This document shows positions 55,399-64,000 of a stretch of DNA of 64,000 nt, one piece after another; position 1 is the first letter of the stretch, and every line of letters begins with the position of its first letter. Under the pieces are notes generated by a model, which worked only from the letters and a program-made list of their open reading frames with translations, did no database searches and was not told the DNA's origin. The translations under genes were made by a program, and so were the position numbers. Source of the stretch: an uncultured Succinivibrio sp. (GTDB lineage Bacteria > Pseudomonadota > Gammaproteobacteria > Enterobacterales > Succinivibrionaceae); assembly GCA_934218695.1 (NCBI GenBank), contig CAKQDA010000009.1, positions 22,796 through 86,795 on the forward strand, given 5' to 3'.

Positions 55399-56197
55399 TA
55401 TGACTGAAGCATTAAAAGTAAGGAGTAAATTTCAAATTATGAAGTTAACTGCATTAAAGATGCATAAACTCTTAATAAGACTCATTTACAGATACAACAG
55501 TACAAAAGAAGATAAAACATGACGACAGATCCTCTGGTTAAAATCATATTTCTTTAAATGTTTATATAACCTATATGTTATGTAGGTATTTAACATCAAA
55601 AATTAGATACTGACAAGCAGAATTTATAACATTCTGTATTTCGGTTTATTTTTCAAAGAGTTATTTATCTGATTTTTAGATAGGATGAAATCAGCTTTGA
55701 AGAGGAACGTAAATTTATCCTGTTAATTAAATCTGTAGTCAGCTAAATCACGTTAAGTGCAGTAAAATTTGACAGGTACTATTGTTGTGCAATTCAATAA
55801 ATTTCATTTTTATTTACTTTCGTAAACCTTTCTTTAAACAGATAAAAATAGTCTCAATCTTCTTTAATTCTGGAATCAAATGGCATTTTTAAGCTTTTGT
55901 TATTTTTATTAAACATCTAAAATTTTACTTTGCAGTTTAATAAAACGAACATACTTTCCTTTATAACAAACTGATTTACAAACATTTAATATTTATTGCA
56001 CTATTTTATACATATTCAAAATCTCACTGCACTATATTATCTCAACATGTATCTGTTGAGTCTTTTCTTCTTATATTAAACACATAGTTTTAAGCATAAG
56101 ACATAAACATTTAGACATTAACATTCAGAAATAAATCGATATTTATACCTAAATCGTTAATCAGAATTTTTTTTGCAAAGGACAACGGAGAAATAAT
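55399..56197. other. 799-bp AT-rich gene-free region
   Basis: Lies between the divergent cysK operon and the ABC operon. I see no coding frame with family resemblance, no tRNA, no clear riboswitch and no tandem repeat. It must contain both promoters. A GGACAACGGAGAA stretch just before 56198 serves as the ATPase gene's ribosome-binding region. The length is unusual for this compact genome and an unrecognised RNA leader is possible. Confidence 0.45.
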
Positions 56198-57310
56198 ATG
56201 GAAGCCGAACAAAAAGGCATTGGTCAGGAGCTTTCTGTTGTAGATGTTTCCAAATACTATGGAACATTTAAAGCTCTGACAGATATCAATCTTGTTTGCA
56301 AACCGGGTGAATTCGTTTCAATTCTTGGATCTTCAGGTTCAGGTAAAACCACTTTACTCAAAGTTATTGCAGGTTTTGAGCGCTGTTCTGATGGCAAAAT
56401 CTTCATAAATGGTAAAGATGTTGCAACAGTTCCATGTTTTAAGCGCAATATTGGTATGCTCTTCCAAAACTATGCTCTTTTTCCTCATCTGACTGTAGCC
56501 GAGAATATCGCATATCCATTAAAGCTCAGAAAGTTTAAAAAAGAGGAAATAGATAAAAAAGTAAAGCACATGATTGAGCTTATTAAGCTTACTGGACTTG
56601 AAGACAGATATCCACGCCAGCTTTCAGGAGGACAGCAGCAGCGTGTAGCTCTGGCTCGCGCCATTATCTACAATCCGCCATTACTGCTATTAGATGAGCC
56701 TTTAGGAGCACTTGATAAAAACCTTAGACATGATATGCAGTTTGAAATAAAGAGAATTACTCACAAGCTAGGTATGACCACTATCTCTGTTACTCATGAT
56801 CAGGAAGAGGCTTTTTCAATGTCAGATAAGATCTGTATTGTCTCAGGTGGTCAGATTCAGCAGTTTGACACTCCAGAGAACATTTACGAAAAACCTGCTA
56901 ACCGCTTTGTTGCTGAGTTCATGGGAACAACAAACATTGTTCCTATAAAAGATGTCACCTATGAATCAAACGGAGAGAGGACCACTGTTACAGGCTATTC
57001 TCCACTGACTGAAGGCAGATGTGTTTTAAGTGCCGATTCTAAATCAGTTAAAGCATCAGACAGAAATCCTTTCTTTGCACTACGTCCTGAGGATATTCAC
57101 CTAAAGACAGACACCTGTGCTCATGAAAATACTTTCAGAGCAAAACTCACTGAAAGTATCTATCTTGGTCAGTATGTAAAAGCAAAAGCCGTTGCAGGTG
57201 ATCTGTCCTTATATGTAACCCTGGATGTGCGTGAATTCAGAAAGTTACACCCAGATATGTCTGTTGAATTCTCATTTTCACCAGAACACACAGCAATTAT
57301 CTATAACTAG
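56198..57310 (+). CDS. ABC transporter ATP-binding protein (polyamine/opine-type)
   Basis: 370 residues. Walker A GSSGSGKTT, Q-loop FQNYALFPHLTV, signature LSGGQQQRVALARAI, Walker B LLLLDEPLGALDKN, H-loop VTHDQEEAFSMSD, then a C-terminal TOBE domain (FFALRPEDIHLK). The C-terminal region differs clearly from PotG. It opens a seven-gene operon with very short gaps (10, 63, 14, 3, 8 and 8 bp), so it energises import of the substrate the downstream hydrolases use. Confidence 0.9.
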   Translation: MEAEQKGIGQELSVVDVSKYYGTFKALTDINLVCKPGEFVSILGSSGSGKTTLLKVIAGFERCSDGKIFINGKDVATVPCFKRNIGMLFQNYALFPHLTVAENIAYPLKLRKFKKEEIDKKVKHMIELIKLTGLEDRYPRQLSGGQQQRVALARAIIYNPPLLLLDEPLGALDKNLRHDMQFEIKRITHKLGMTTISVTHDQEEAFSMSDKICIVSGGQIQQFDTPENIYEKPANRFVAEFMGTTNIVPIKDVTYESNGERTTVTGYSPLTEGRCVLSADSKSVKASDRNPFFALRPEDIHLKTDTCAHENTFRAKLTESIYLGQYVKAKAVAGDLSLYVTLDVREFRKLHPDMSVEFSFSPEHTAIIYN

Positions 57311-57320
57311 GAGATTCATT

Positions 57321-58397
57321 ATGAAAAGCAAATTTGTTAAGACTCTACTTTTTTCTGCTCTGGCAATGGCAATGACTATCACCTCAGGCTGCGGTGATGA
57401 CAAGGACAGCAGTAAGACTGCAGATACACAGCCAAAAGATAACGGTTCTCTGGTATTTGTAGATTGGGGCGGAACCAATACTGATGCCCGTATTGAGAAG
57501 AACATCAAGCCTTTTGAAGAAAAAGCCGGTATCAAAGTAACTGTTGTTACACCATCTGATTACGCCAAACTGATAGCTATGGTTGAGAATGGCACTACTG
57601 AGTGGGATGTCATGAACTGCGATGCCTACTGGGGTGTTTATGCAGGTAAGAAAGGTTATTTAGAGCCAATTGACTACAAGATTGTAACAGAAAAACTGGA
57701 TAAGGCAGTTGAACTTGAGCATGTGGTAGGTGCTGAAGTTTATGACTCAGTGATCTCATACAACGCAGATAAGTACAAAGATGACACTGCACCAAAATCC
57801 TGGGCTGATTTTTACGATTTAGAGAAATTCCCGGGGAAAAGAGCAGTATGGCAGTACCCGGTTACAGTGCTTGAATCTGCTCTGCTTGCAGACGGTGTTC
57901 CAATGGATAAACTCTATCCATTAGATCTTGACAGAGCTTTTGCAAAGCTTGATACAATCAAAGATTCTATTGTCTGGTGGACTAAGGGGGCACAGCCTGC
58001 TCAGATGCTTTCGACAGGTGAAGCTGATATTGCTCTTGCCTGGTCAGGTCGTATCATGAATGCCAAAGACGAAGGTGCACCTTTATCTCTAACCTATAAC
58101 GAAGGTATGCGTATTGCTGCAGGATGGGTAGTTCCTAAGGGAGCACCAAACAAAGAAAATGCCATGAAGTTTATTAACTTTATCTCATCAGCTCAGCAAC
58201 AGGCTGCTTTTTCATCACAAATTCCTTACGGCTCAACCAATCCTGATGCAGTAAAACTGTTAAGTGAAGAACAGATAGAACGTATCGGTCAGAGCAAAGA
58301 GCAGGTGTCTCATGAGTTTTATATTGATAACAGCTACTGGGCAGATCATCTGACAGAAGTAGTTGAGCGTTTCAACTCCTGGCTACTCAAAAAGTAA
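57321..58397 (+). CDS. ABC transporter substrate-binding lipoprotein (PotD/PotF-like)
   Basis: 358 residues from ATG 57321, preceded by AGGAG 6 bp upstream; an in-frame extension back to about 57225 only overlaps the ATPase gene. The signal peptide MKSKFVKTLLFSALAMAMT ends in a lipobox with Cys at residue 24 (TSGC), so the protein is probably anchored in the membrane. The family pattern is SLVFVDWGG, EKAGIKVTVV, WDVMNCDAYWGVYA, FPGKRAVWQYPVTVLE and DIALAWSGRI. Ligand unknown; polyamine-like, opine or small nitrogenous ring compounds are suggested by family and operon. Confidence 0.88.
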   Translation: MKSKFVKTLLFSALAMAMTITSGCGDDKDSSKTADTQPKDNGSLVFVDWGGTNTDARIEKNIKPFEEKAGIKVTVVTPSDYAKLIAMVENGTTEWDVMNCDAYWGVYAGKKGYLEPIDYKIVTEKLDKAVELEHVVGAEVYDSVISYNADKYKDDTAPKSWADFYDLEKFPGKRAVWQYPVTVLESALLADGVPMDKLYPLDLDRAFAKLDTIKDSIVWWTKGAQPAQMLSTGEADIALAWSGRIMNAKDEGAPLSLTYNEGMRIAAGWVVPKGAPNKENAMKFINFISSAQQQAAFSSQIPYGSTNPDAVKLLSEEQIERIGQSKEQVSHEFYIDNSYWADHLTEVVERFNSWLLKK

Positions 58398-58422
58398 GTT
58401 AACACTCTGAAAAATAACATTT

Positions 58423-58445
58423 AAGAGGGGCAAAGCTCCCCTCTT
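58423..58445 (+). repeat. Intercistronic hairpin between binding-protein and permease genes
   Basis: AAGAGGGG (58423-58430) and CCCCTCTT (58438-58445) make an 8-bp stem with a 7-nt loop, not followed by a T-run. Such hairpins often protect the upstream message and raise binding-protein levels over permease levels. Confidence 0.6.
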
Positions 58446-58460
58446 ATTAAGGATTTCATT

Positions 58461-59318
58461 ATGACTGCCAAGACTCAATTTAAATTCAGTTCATATGAAA
58501 GCGCCAAGTGGCTGTTACTGGTAATTCCGCTTTTATATGTTGTACTGACAATGGGATATCCTCTTGTCGATATCATTTTAAAGAGCTTTAGAGGCAAAGA
58601 TGGTTTTACCTTTGATTTCTACATTAAGGCTTTTACAGATCCTCTGTATGTTTCTGTTCTAATATGTACAGTAAAGATTGCGCTAATCGTAACCTTAGTC
58701 TGCCTTATTTTAGCTTATCCTATGGCATACCTTAGCGTAAGTGCAAAAAGCAGAAAGGTCAGAACCTTAATTACTGCAGGTGTGCTTATTCCATACTGGG
58801 TAAGTATGCTGGTCAGAATTTTTGCTTGGCAGATTATTTTACAAAACAACGGTATTGTAAATCAGGCAATGATGTTTATAGGTTTTGTAAAGGAACCGGC
58901 TAAACTTCTGTATACCGATCTTGCTGTGACAATTTCTCTTGTACACATTCTGATCCCGTTCATGTTTTTAAGCCTGCAGAATTCCATGAAACAGATAGAT
59001 CCTAACCTGCTTTTAGCATCTAATATCATGGGTGGCACCAGAATGTACGGCTTTATCCATGTATTCCTGCCACTGTCTAAAGCTGGAATGCTCTCAGGTT
59101 CAATCATGGTTTTCGTCCTGTCTCTTGGCTTCTATATTGCACCAGCTCTGTTAGGCGGACCTGACAACATGATGTTGTCAAACCTGATTGAAATCAGTAT
59201 GAATAACTTCAACTGGGGACTGGCATCTGCACTGTCTGTTGAACTTCTAGTTTTAGTTTACCTAATCATTGCTGTTGCATTCAAATTCACAGGAAACATC
59301 TTTATTAAAGATATCTAG
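58461..59318 (+). CDS. ABC transporter permease (PotB/PotH-like)
   Basis: 285 residues with six predicted helices; start AKWLLLVIPLLYVVLTMGYPLVD, and an EAA-type loop (LLASNIMGGTRMYGFIHVFLPLSKAG) contacting the ATPase. Half of the inner-membrane channel; the second permease follows after 14 bp. Confidence 0.9.
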   Translation: MTAKTQFKFSSYESAKWLLLVIPLLYVVLTMGYPLVDIILKSFRGKDGFTFDFYIKAFTDPLYVSVLICTVKIALIVTLVCLILAYPMAYLSVSAKSRKVRTLITAGVLIPYWVSMLVRIFAWQIILQNNGIVNQAMMFIGFVKEPAKLLYTDLAVTISLVHILIPFMFLSLQNSMKQIDPNLLLASNIMGGTRMYGFIHVFLPLSKAGMLSGSIMVFVLSLGFYIAPALLGGPDNMMLSNLIEISMNNFNWGLASALSVELLVLVYLIIAVAFKFTGNIFIKDI

Positions 59319-59332
59319 TCAGGAGAACAATC

Positions 59333-60094
59333 ATGCTGTACTTTTTCGTATTCCTGTTGCTGGTGATAATTATCGCTCCTGCTCTGGTGATTATTCCTCA
59401 GTCTTTTACCTCATTAAACTACTTCATCTATCCAATAAAGAGTTTCTCTTTAAAGTGGTACGACAAGTTCTTTATGAACGAACAGTGGATAACCTCACTA
59501 GAACGAAGCCTGTTTATTGCTGTCTGCGTTGCTGTTTTTGCCACTGTAATCGGAACGTTAGCTGCCCTTGCAGTAAACAAGCTCAAATTCAAAGGCAAAG
59601 ATATCTTTTTAAATTTAATGTTAACTCCGATGATAGTACCTGTCGTTATCACAGGTGTCGCCTTATATGCAAGCTTTGCTAAAGTTGGGCTCAACAATAC
59701 AATACCAGGACTTATAATGGCTCACTCACTTCTTGCCATACCAATGGTTTTCCTGACAATGTCAGCGGCCTTTGCAAGATTTGACACAAATCTGGAGCTT
59801 GCAGCCATGTCTATGGGCTCAAGTCCAGTAGGAGCTTTTTTTAAGGTTACCCTGCCAGGAGTTAAAAACTCTGCGGTAACAGCAGCCCTTCTTTCATTTG
59901 TTACATCATTAGATGAGGTGGTAGTGACAATTTTCGTATCTGGAGCAAATACAAAGACTCTGCCAATGATGATGTGGGAGAACTTAAGAGCTACTATCGA
60001 TCCAACCATCGCTGTTGCAGCCACATTCCTAATTATTCTGACTCTTGGCATGTACATAATTAAAGAATTTATAGAATCAAGATCTAAGGATTAA
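59333..60094 (+). CDS. ABC transporter permease (PotC/PotI-like)
   Basis: 253 residues, about six helices; SLKWYDKFFMNEQWITSLERS near the start and EAA loop LELAAMSMGSSPVGAFFKVTLP. SLDEVVVTIFVSG is characteristic of this permease subfamily. Ends 3 bp before the deaminase gene. Confidence 0.9.
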   Translation: MLYFFVFLLLVIIIAPALVIIPQSFTSLNYFIYPIKSFSLKWYDKFFMNEQWITSLERSLFIAVCVAVFATVIGTLAALAVNKLKFKGKDIFLNLMLTPMIVPVVITGVALYASFAKVGLNNTIPGLIMAHSLLAIPMVFLTMSAAFARFDTNLELAAMSMGSSPVGAFFKVTLPGVKNSAVTAALLSFVTSLDEVVVTIFVSGANTKTLPMMMWENLRATIDPTIAVAATFLIILTLGMYIIKEFIESRSKD

Positions 60095-60097
60095 AAA

Positions 60098-61351
60098 ATG
60101 ACAGTTACTGTTTATAAAAACGCACAGTTTCAGGGGTGCGATACCACAAAAGATTTTGCTGTTGAAGACGGCAGGTTCGCAAAGATTGGTGGAGATTTAA
60201 AAGAATTTGAAAAAGCAGGCAACACTGTTGATTTAAAGGGAAATCTTGTGATACCACCATTTGCAGATGCCCATATTCACTTAGACTATGTCTATACCGC
60301 ATCACTGCCAACACACGAAACAACATCAGGAACTCTGTTTGAAGCAATCGACAACTGGTCTGACTCTAAAACGGCACTGACAGCGGACATTATAAGGGAT
60401 AGAGCCTTAAAAGCTGTAAAAATGCAGATAAGTCACGGAGTTCAGTATGTAAGGTCACATGTTGATGTAACCGATCCGAAGTTAACGGCACTAAAAGCCA
60501 TGCTAGAACTCAAAGAAGAGCTAAAAGACTATATTACCCTACAGCTTGTTGCCTTTCCCCAGGAAGGTTACTTTGCATACAAAGGTGGTGCTGAACTTGT
60601 TGAAGAAGCCTTAAAAATGGGTGCGGATGTAGTTGGAGGTATTCCTCACTTCGAGTTCACCCGCGAGGATGGAGTACGATCAGTGGAAAAAGGTTTTGAA
60701 CTTGCCATGAAGTATGACAAGTTACTGGACTTTCACTGCGATGAAACCGATGACGAACAGTCAAGATTTGTCGAATCAATTGCAGCACTTACCTACTTCA
60801 ACTCAATGCAGGGACGCACGGCCGCATCGCATACCTGTGCCATGGGCTCATACAATAACGCCTATGCGTTCAAGATGATGAGCAAATTTAAAAAAGCTCA
60901 GTTAAACTTTATTGTATGTCCAACCGAGAACTGCTATCTGCAGGGACGTTATGACTCCTATCCAAAGCGTCGAGGCATTTCAAGAGTAGATGAGCTGACT
61001 GAAAACGGACTTAATGTTTCATTTGCTCAGGACTCAATTTCAGATCCATGGTATCCCTTAGGAAATGGTGATCTGATGCATCAGCTAGATTTTGGTCTTC
61101 ATCTGTCTCATATGATGAGTGTGGATGAAATTAAGAATTCTCTGAAATTTGTGACAGAAAATGGTGCCAGAACCATGTGCATTAAGGACTACGGAATTAA
61201 AGAAGGCAACAGTGCAAGCTTTGTGGTCTTAGATGAAAAGAACGTTTTTGACGCCGTCAGAAACACAGCTTCAGTTATTTTAAGTGTAAGAAACGGCAGA
61301 GTTATTATGGAAAAACAGCCGGAAAAAGTTCTTACAGACTACAGATTTTAG
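60098..61351 (+). CDS. CodA-like amidohydrolase (cytosine/creatinine deaminase family)
   Basis: 417 residues. Metal-dependent cyclic amidohydrolase with a complete site: HxH in DAHIHLD (about residue 60), His in LDFHCDETDDEQS, His in ASHTCAMGS and Asp in FAQDSISDPWYPLGNGDLM. This closely follows CodA, which deaminates cytosine; some members act on creatinine or related rings. Because it is cotranscribed with an importer and a creatininase-family protein, a catabolic role on an imported ring compound is likely; the substrate is inference. Confidence 0.87.
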   Translation: MTVTVYKNAQFQGCDTTKDFAVEDGRFAKIGGDLKEFEKAGNTVDLKGNLVIPPFADAHIHLDYVYTASLPTHETTSGTLFEAIDNWSDSKTALTADIIRDRALKAVKMQISHGVQYVRSHVDVTDPKLTALKAMLELKEELKDYITLQLVAFPQEGYFAYKGGAELVEEALKMGADVVGGIPHFEFTREDGVRSVEKGFELAMKYDKLLDFHCDETDDEQSRFVESIAALTYFNSMQGRTAASHTCAMGSYNNAYAFKMMSKFKKAQLNFIVCPTENCYLQGRYDSYPKRRGISRVDELTENGLNVSFAQDSISDPWYPLGNGDLMHQLDFGLHLSHMMSVDEIKNSLKFVTENGARTMCIKDYGIKEGNSASFVVLDEKNVFDAVRNTASVILSVRNGRVIMEKQPEKVLTDYRF

Positions 61352-61359
61352 GAGCTAAT

Positions 61360-62106
61360 ATGAATATTATGCATCATATGACAAGAGCAGATTTTGAAAA
61401 GGCACATGATAAGGTTGTCATCCTGCCTGTAGGTTCAACAGAACAGCATGGACCACACCTTCCACTTGGGGTAGATTCATATATTGCACGAGGAATCAGT
61501 GAGATCCTATCAGAGAAAACAGATGCAATCGTGGCGCCTCCCCTTACTTACGGTTATAAATCAAAACCACTCTCAGGTGGAGGACCTCTATTCAGAGGTA
61601 CTATCGATTTGAATGGAAAAACACTTATTGATCTTGTGTATGACATTCTCTGCGAATTTTCAAGAGACGGATATAACAAGATCTTTATAAACAATGCTCA
61701 TTTTGAGAATCAGGCTTTCATAGAAGAAGCAATGGATCTGGCCTGTCAGTCTTTTCCAAAGTTAAAGGTAGTCCAGTCAAACTGGTGGGATGTTCTGGAT
61801 AATGACACAGTAAATAAGGTGTTTTCAGACGTTCCCTTCCCAGGATGGGCTTTTGAGCATGCTGCAATTACGGAAACATCGCTAATGCTTTACTTAAAGC
61901 CTGAACTCGTTCGTAAGAATTTAATTCCAGAAGATGTAAAAGCAAAGGCTCTTCCATATTCAGTATATCCTGCTCGTAAGGAAATGGTTCCTGAATGCGG
62001 AGCTCTGGCTCCTTCAAAAGGCTCATCATCAGAAAAAGGAAAACTTATTGTTGATAAGGCAATTGAAGGATTCATTAAGATCTTTAAAGAAGAGTTTGGT
62101 GTTTAG
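61360..62106 (+). CDS. Creatininase-family amidohydrolase
   Basis: 248 residues. Metal-binding pattern PVGSTEQHGPHLPLGVD (E28, H30, D39) is followed by GGPLFRGTIDLNG, INNAHFENQAF (His) and WAFEHAAITETSLML (Glu). The family includes creatinine amidohydrolase and formamide deformylases acting on purine-like rings. 8 bp after the deaminase gene, so the two probably act in sequence or on related compounds. Confidence 0.88.
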   Translation: MNIMHHMTRADFEKAHDKVVILPVGSTEQHGPHLPLGVDSYIARGISEILSEKTDAIVAPPLTYGYKSKPLSGGGPLFRGTIDLNGKTLIDLVYDILCEFSRDGYNKIFINNAHFENQAFIEEAMDLACQSFPKLKVVQSNWWDVLDNDTVNKVFSDVPFPGWAFEHAAITETSLMLYLKPELVRKNLIPEDVKAKALPYSVYPARKEMVPECGALAPSKGSSSEKGKLIVDKAIEGFIKIFKEEFGV

Positions 62107-62114
62107 GAGTCATT

Positions 62115-62711
62115 ATGGAAAACTTTGTAATCACAGTTTCAAGGCAGTTTGGCAGTTTAGGCAGACCAATTGCACAGAAGATAGCACATAAACTGAACAT
62201 TGAGTATTACGATCGTGATCTGATTGAAAAAGCAGCCTCAATCATGAACGAGGATATGAGAACGGTATCTCCGCTCGACGAGAGTATCAAGCTTCCTTTT
62301 GCCAATGCCCTGTTTCCTTTAGGTTTAGGTACAGGATCATCACACCGTCGCCTGTTTAAAGTTCAGGAAAGCCTTATTCGTGAATGTGTAGCCAAAAGCA
62401 ACTGTCTGATTGTTGGAAGATGTGCCGACTTCATTTTAAAAGACTATAAACGTAGATTTTCAGTCATGATTTATGCTCCTTTAGATGAGCGTATCAAGAA
62501 CTCGGTAAATGAACTGAGAATTCCCGAGTACGAGGTGACAGATTATGTAAAGGAAATTGACAGAGCAAGAGATTCATATCATAAATTTTTTACAGATGAG
62601 AAGCTAGATACTGTTAGGTACAGAGATATGCTGATAGACTCTTCTACCATGTCACAGGATGAGATTGCAGACTGCATTATTGATGCTGCAAGAAAGAAAC
62701 TGCATTTTTAG
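62115..62711 (+). CDS. Cytidylate-kinase-like family protein
   Basis: 198 residues. The N-terminal ITVSRQFGSLGRPIAQKIAH is the modified P-loop of the cytidylate-kinase-2 family, with YYDRDLIEKAA, LIVGRCADFIL and a C-terminal lid-like region (RIPEYEVTDYVKEIDRARDSYHKFF). Members are often encoded beside transporters and catabolic genes, and their substrate is unknown. The usual Lys of GxGGxGK is absent, as commonly in this family. Last gene of the operon. Confidence 0.8.
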   Translation: MENFVITVSRQFGSLGRPIAQKIAHKLNIEYYDRDLIEKAASIMNEDMRTVSPLDESIKLPFANALFPLGLGTGSSHRRLFKVQESLIRECVAKSNCLIVGRCADFILKDYKRRFSVMIYAPLDERIKNSVNELRIPEYEVTDYVKEIDRARDSYHKFFTDEKLDTVRYRDMLIDSSTMSQDEIADCIIDAARKKLHF

Positions 62712-62735
62712 CTTTTTGTAGTTAATATGCGGTTT

Positions 62736-62762
62736 AAGGCAGTCATGAGACTGCCTTTTTAC
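62736..62762. terminator. Terminator at the end of the ABC-hydrolase operon
   Basis: AAGGCAGTC (62736-62744), loop ATGA, GACTGCCTT (62749-62757), T-run. Also suits the convergent AEC gene. Confidence 0.9.
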
Positions 62763-62776
62763 TATAATTTTTATTT

Positions 62777-63691
62777 CTACAAAATCAGAGCTAACAGAGG
62801 TATTGAGAGGACTGACAGCAGAGTTGTCAGGAAGGTGCCTTCAGACATGGTGCTACCGTCAATATTGTTCTTCAGACAAAGCATAGTACCGATTGATGCT
62901 ACAGGCATACCGAAAAGTACTACTAGCACCTGTGTGTACTTGTAATCTAATGGACTTAATCTGAATAAACCATATAAAACCACAGGAATAGCAAGAAGCT
63001 TAATGGCGGTAAGTATATACATTCTTACATTTCCAAACATTTTTAAAACATGTATACCTGCTAGTGTAGAACCGATAATCAGCAGTGATCCTGGTACAGT
63101 CATGCTTCCGACAAGTGAGCATGCTTCTGACACTTCCTTTGGCATCTTAGCCTGAAGACAGACTATTACGATAGTAATATATGTTGCACACAGACATGGA
63201 GAGAATAAGGTTCGCCACTTAAATTCAAACTTTCCCTTGCCAGAGGTAATAATAGGGACGCCGAACATGAAGATCAGAATATTAAAAGGAATGGTTACAA
63301 CTGCTGCGTAGAAAATTGCAGTCGAACCGAAAAGAGCATCTAATACAGGGAAACCGATGTAATTGATGTTTCCAAAGATGAGCATAAATCTGTACGATCC
63401 TAACTTATCAGGATCATTGCAGATGAATTTTGACACAGTAAAAGCAATTAAAAAAAGGAAAACATAAGACAGAAGTCCTGCAGTCAATACTGGAGGAATA
63501 TCATCTGGCTTTGGTAAAACCTCGCCCATTACAGATGATAAGATTAAGAATGGTGCAGTAATATTTAAAATCAGAGATGAGAACTTACGATTAAAGTCTA
63601 CATCCATATATCTTAGCTTGTTACAGCAAAAACCAATGATAACAAGCAGAAACAGTGCTCCCATCTGGGTCAGTGTGTCTAAAAAGCTCAT
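62777..63691 (-). CDS. AEC family (auxin efflux carrier-type) transporter
   Basis: 304-residue inner-membrane carrier with about ten hydrophobic segments: start FLDTLTQMGALFLLVIIGFCCNK, FGNINYIGFPVLDALFG in the first half and VVLFGMPVASIGTMLCL in the second. Bacterial members carry malonate, malate or unknown anions. It faces the preceding operon and may be unrelated to it. Confidence 0.88.
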   Translation of the reverse strand: MSFLDTLTQMGALFLLVIIGFCCNKLRYMDVDFNRKFSSLILNITAPFLILSSVMGEVLPKPDDIPPVLTAGLLSYVFLFLIAFTVSKFICNDPDKLGSYRFMLIFGNINYIGFPVLDALFGSTAIFYAAVVTIPFNILIFMFGVPIITSGKGKFEFKWRTLFSPCLCATYITIVIVCLQAKMPKEVSEACSLVGSMTVPGSLLIIGSTLAGIHVLKMFGNVRMYILTAIKLLAIPVVLYGLFRLSPLDYKYTQVLVVLFGMPVASIGTMLCLKNNIDGSTMSEGTFLTTLLSVLSIPLLALIL

Positions 63692-64000
63692 TTTTGCTCC
63701 ATATCACAAAATTAAAAATAAGTGGGCACATAATATTCCATTTTTGTGACAAAAAGTAGAGATTTTTTTTAACACTTGCATTTGATATGTCCACGCAATA
63801 TTGATTTGATGACTTTCTTTATTGATATTTATGCTATTAAGCAGACAAATTTGAATAATAATCACCACACATTCGTGTACAATTAAAACATAAGAATTGA
63901 ACAGGATAGAACAAATGAGCGATACCCGTATTTTGTCGATCTAGTTACATAACGAAATAAAATTTAAGGAAGTACCGCATAAAAACGGGCTTCCTTTATA
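63692..64000 (+). other. Intergenic region with a possible leader peptide and terminator hairpin
   Basis: About 310 bp. Near its end ATG 63915 (AGGAT 8 bp before) opens a ten-codon frame MSDTRILSI ending in TAG 63942-63944. About 20 bp later AAGGAAG...CCG (63966-63976) pairs with CGG...CTTCCTT (63986-63996), a terminator-like hairpin at the window edge. This could be an attenuator, a relic of a truncated gene, or chance. No tRNA-like signal was seen. Confidence 0.35.

Noticed and set aside
57225..57320. N-terminal extension of the binding protein overlapping the ATPase gene
   Set aside because: A normal lipoprotein signal peptide begins at ATG 57321 with AGGAG just upstream.
62115..62711. 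Cytidylate-kinase-like protein as another dead enzyme because of its modified P-loop
   Set aside because: The GSxGR-type P-loop without the usual Lys is common in this family and cannot be taken as a loss in this gene.

Overview
The window is AT-rich bacterial chromosome. Gene content points to an anaerobic gammaproteobacterium, most likely a gut or rumen member of the Succinivibrionaceae. Supporting genes are Rnf subunit E, single-domain L25, PurT, PdxB, SohB, DusA, a MepM-like endopeptidase and a PotGHI transporter, next to a four-subunit 2-oxoacid:ferredoxin oxidoreductase. The family assignment is inference; no rRNA or tRNA gene was seen.

Layout. 1-16 kb alternates working genes (rnfE, queC, flgE, an LMW phosphatase, pdxB, purT) with debris: copies of an AAA-ATPase/PD-(D/E)XK nuclease family, the tail of an aryl-polyene (ape) cluster, a frameshifted acyltransferase-3/SGNH gene and a dead ISAs1-like insertion sequence with long inverted repeats. 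16-33 kb is core (topA, sohB, a CvfB-like RNA-binding gene, rplY, a dCMP deaminase, dusA, a SLC13-type carrier, a MepM-like gene) mixed with intact proteins of well-known enzyme families that have lost their catalytic residues. 33-43 kb holds potGHI, prs, another broken nuclease copy, sotB, an SprA-related protein and an NhaC antiporter. 43-49 kb is a porCDAB plus acyl-CoA ligase operon behind a LysR gene, then an Rrf2 regulator and a PTS EIIA-like protein. 50-51.3 kb is a truncated group II intron sitting just behind a terminator. 51.4-55.4 kb is a four-gene cysteine/transsulfuration operon. 56.2-62.7 kb is a seven-gene operon combining a polyamine/opine-type ABC importer with a CodA-like deaminase, a creatininase-family hydrolase and a cytidylate-kinase-like protein; an AEC carrier converges on it.

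Working together. The por operon with its ligase fits activation of an organic acid to its CoA ester followed by reductive carboxylation to a 2-oxo acid (or the reverse, oxidative route); a TTAGTA-N11-TACTAA site upstream suggests LysR control. The 56-62 kb operon fits import and hydrolytic deamination of a small nitrogenous ring compound. flgE stands alone behind a consensus sigma-54 promoter.

Most notable: (i) five intact ORFs of the SHMT, Fe-ADH, RocB/M20, exonuclease I and EIIA-Glc families lack the residues that define catalysis; (ii) four loci of one AAA/PD-(D/E)XK nuclease family are in different states of decay, one joined at a shared Asp-Gly to a dead ketosynthase gene; (iii) many pseudogenes here are broken mainly by in-frame stop codons. 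I found no CRISPR array, prophage, recognised defence island or clearly new multi-gene system.
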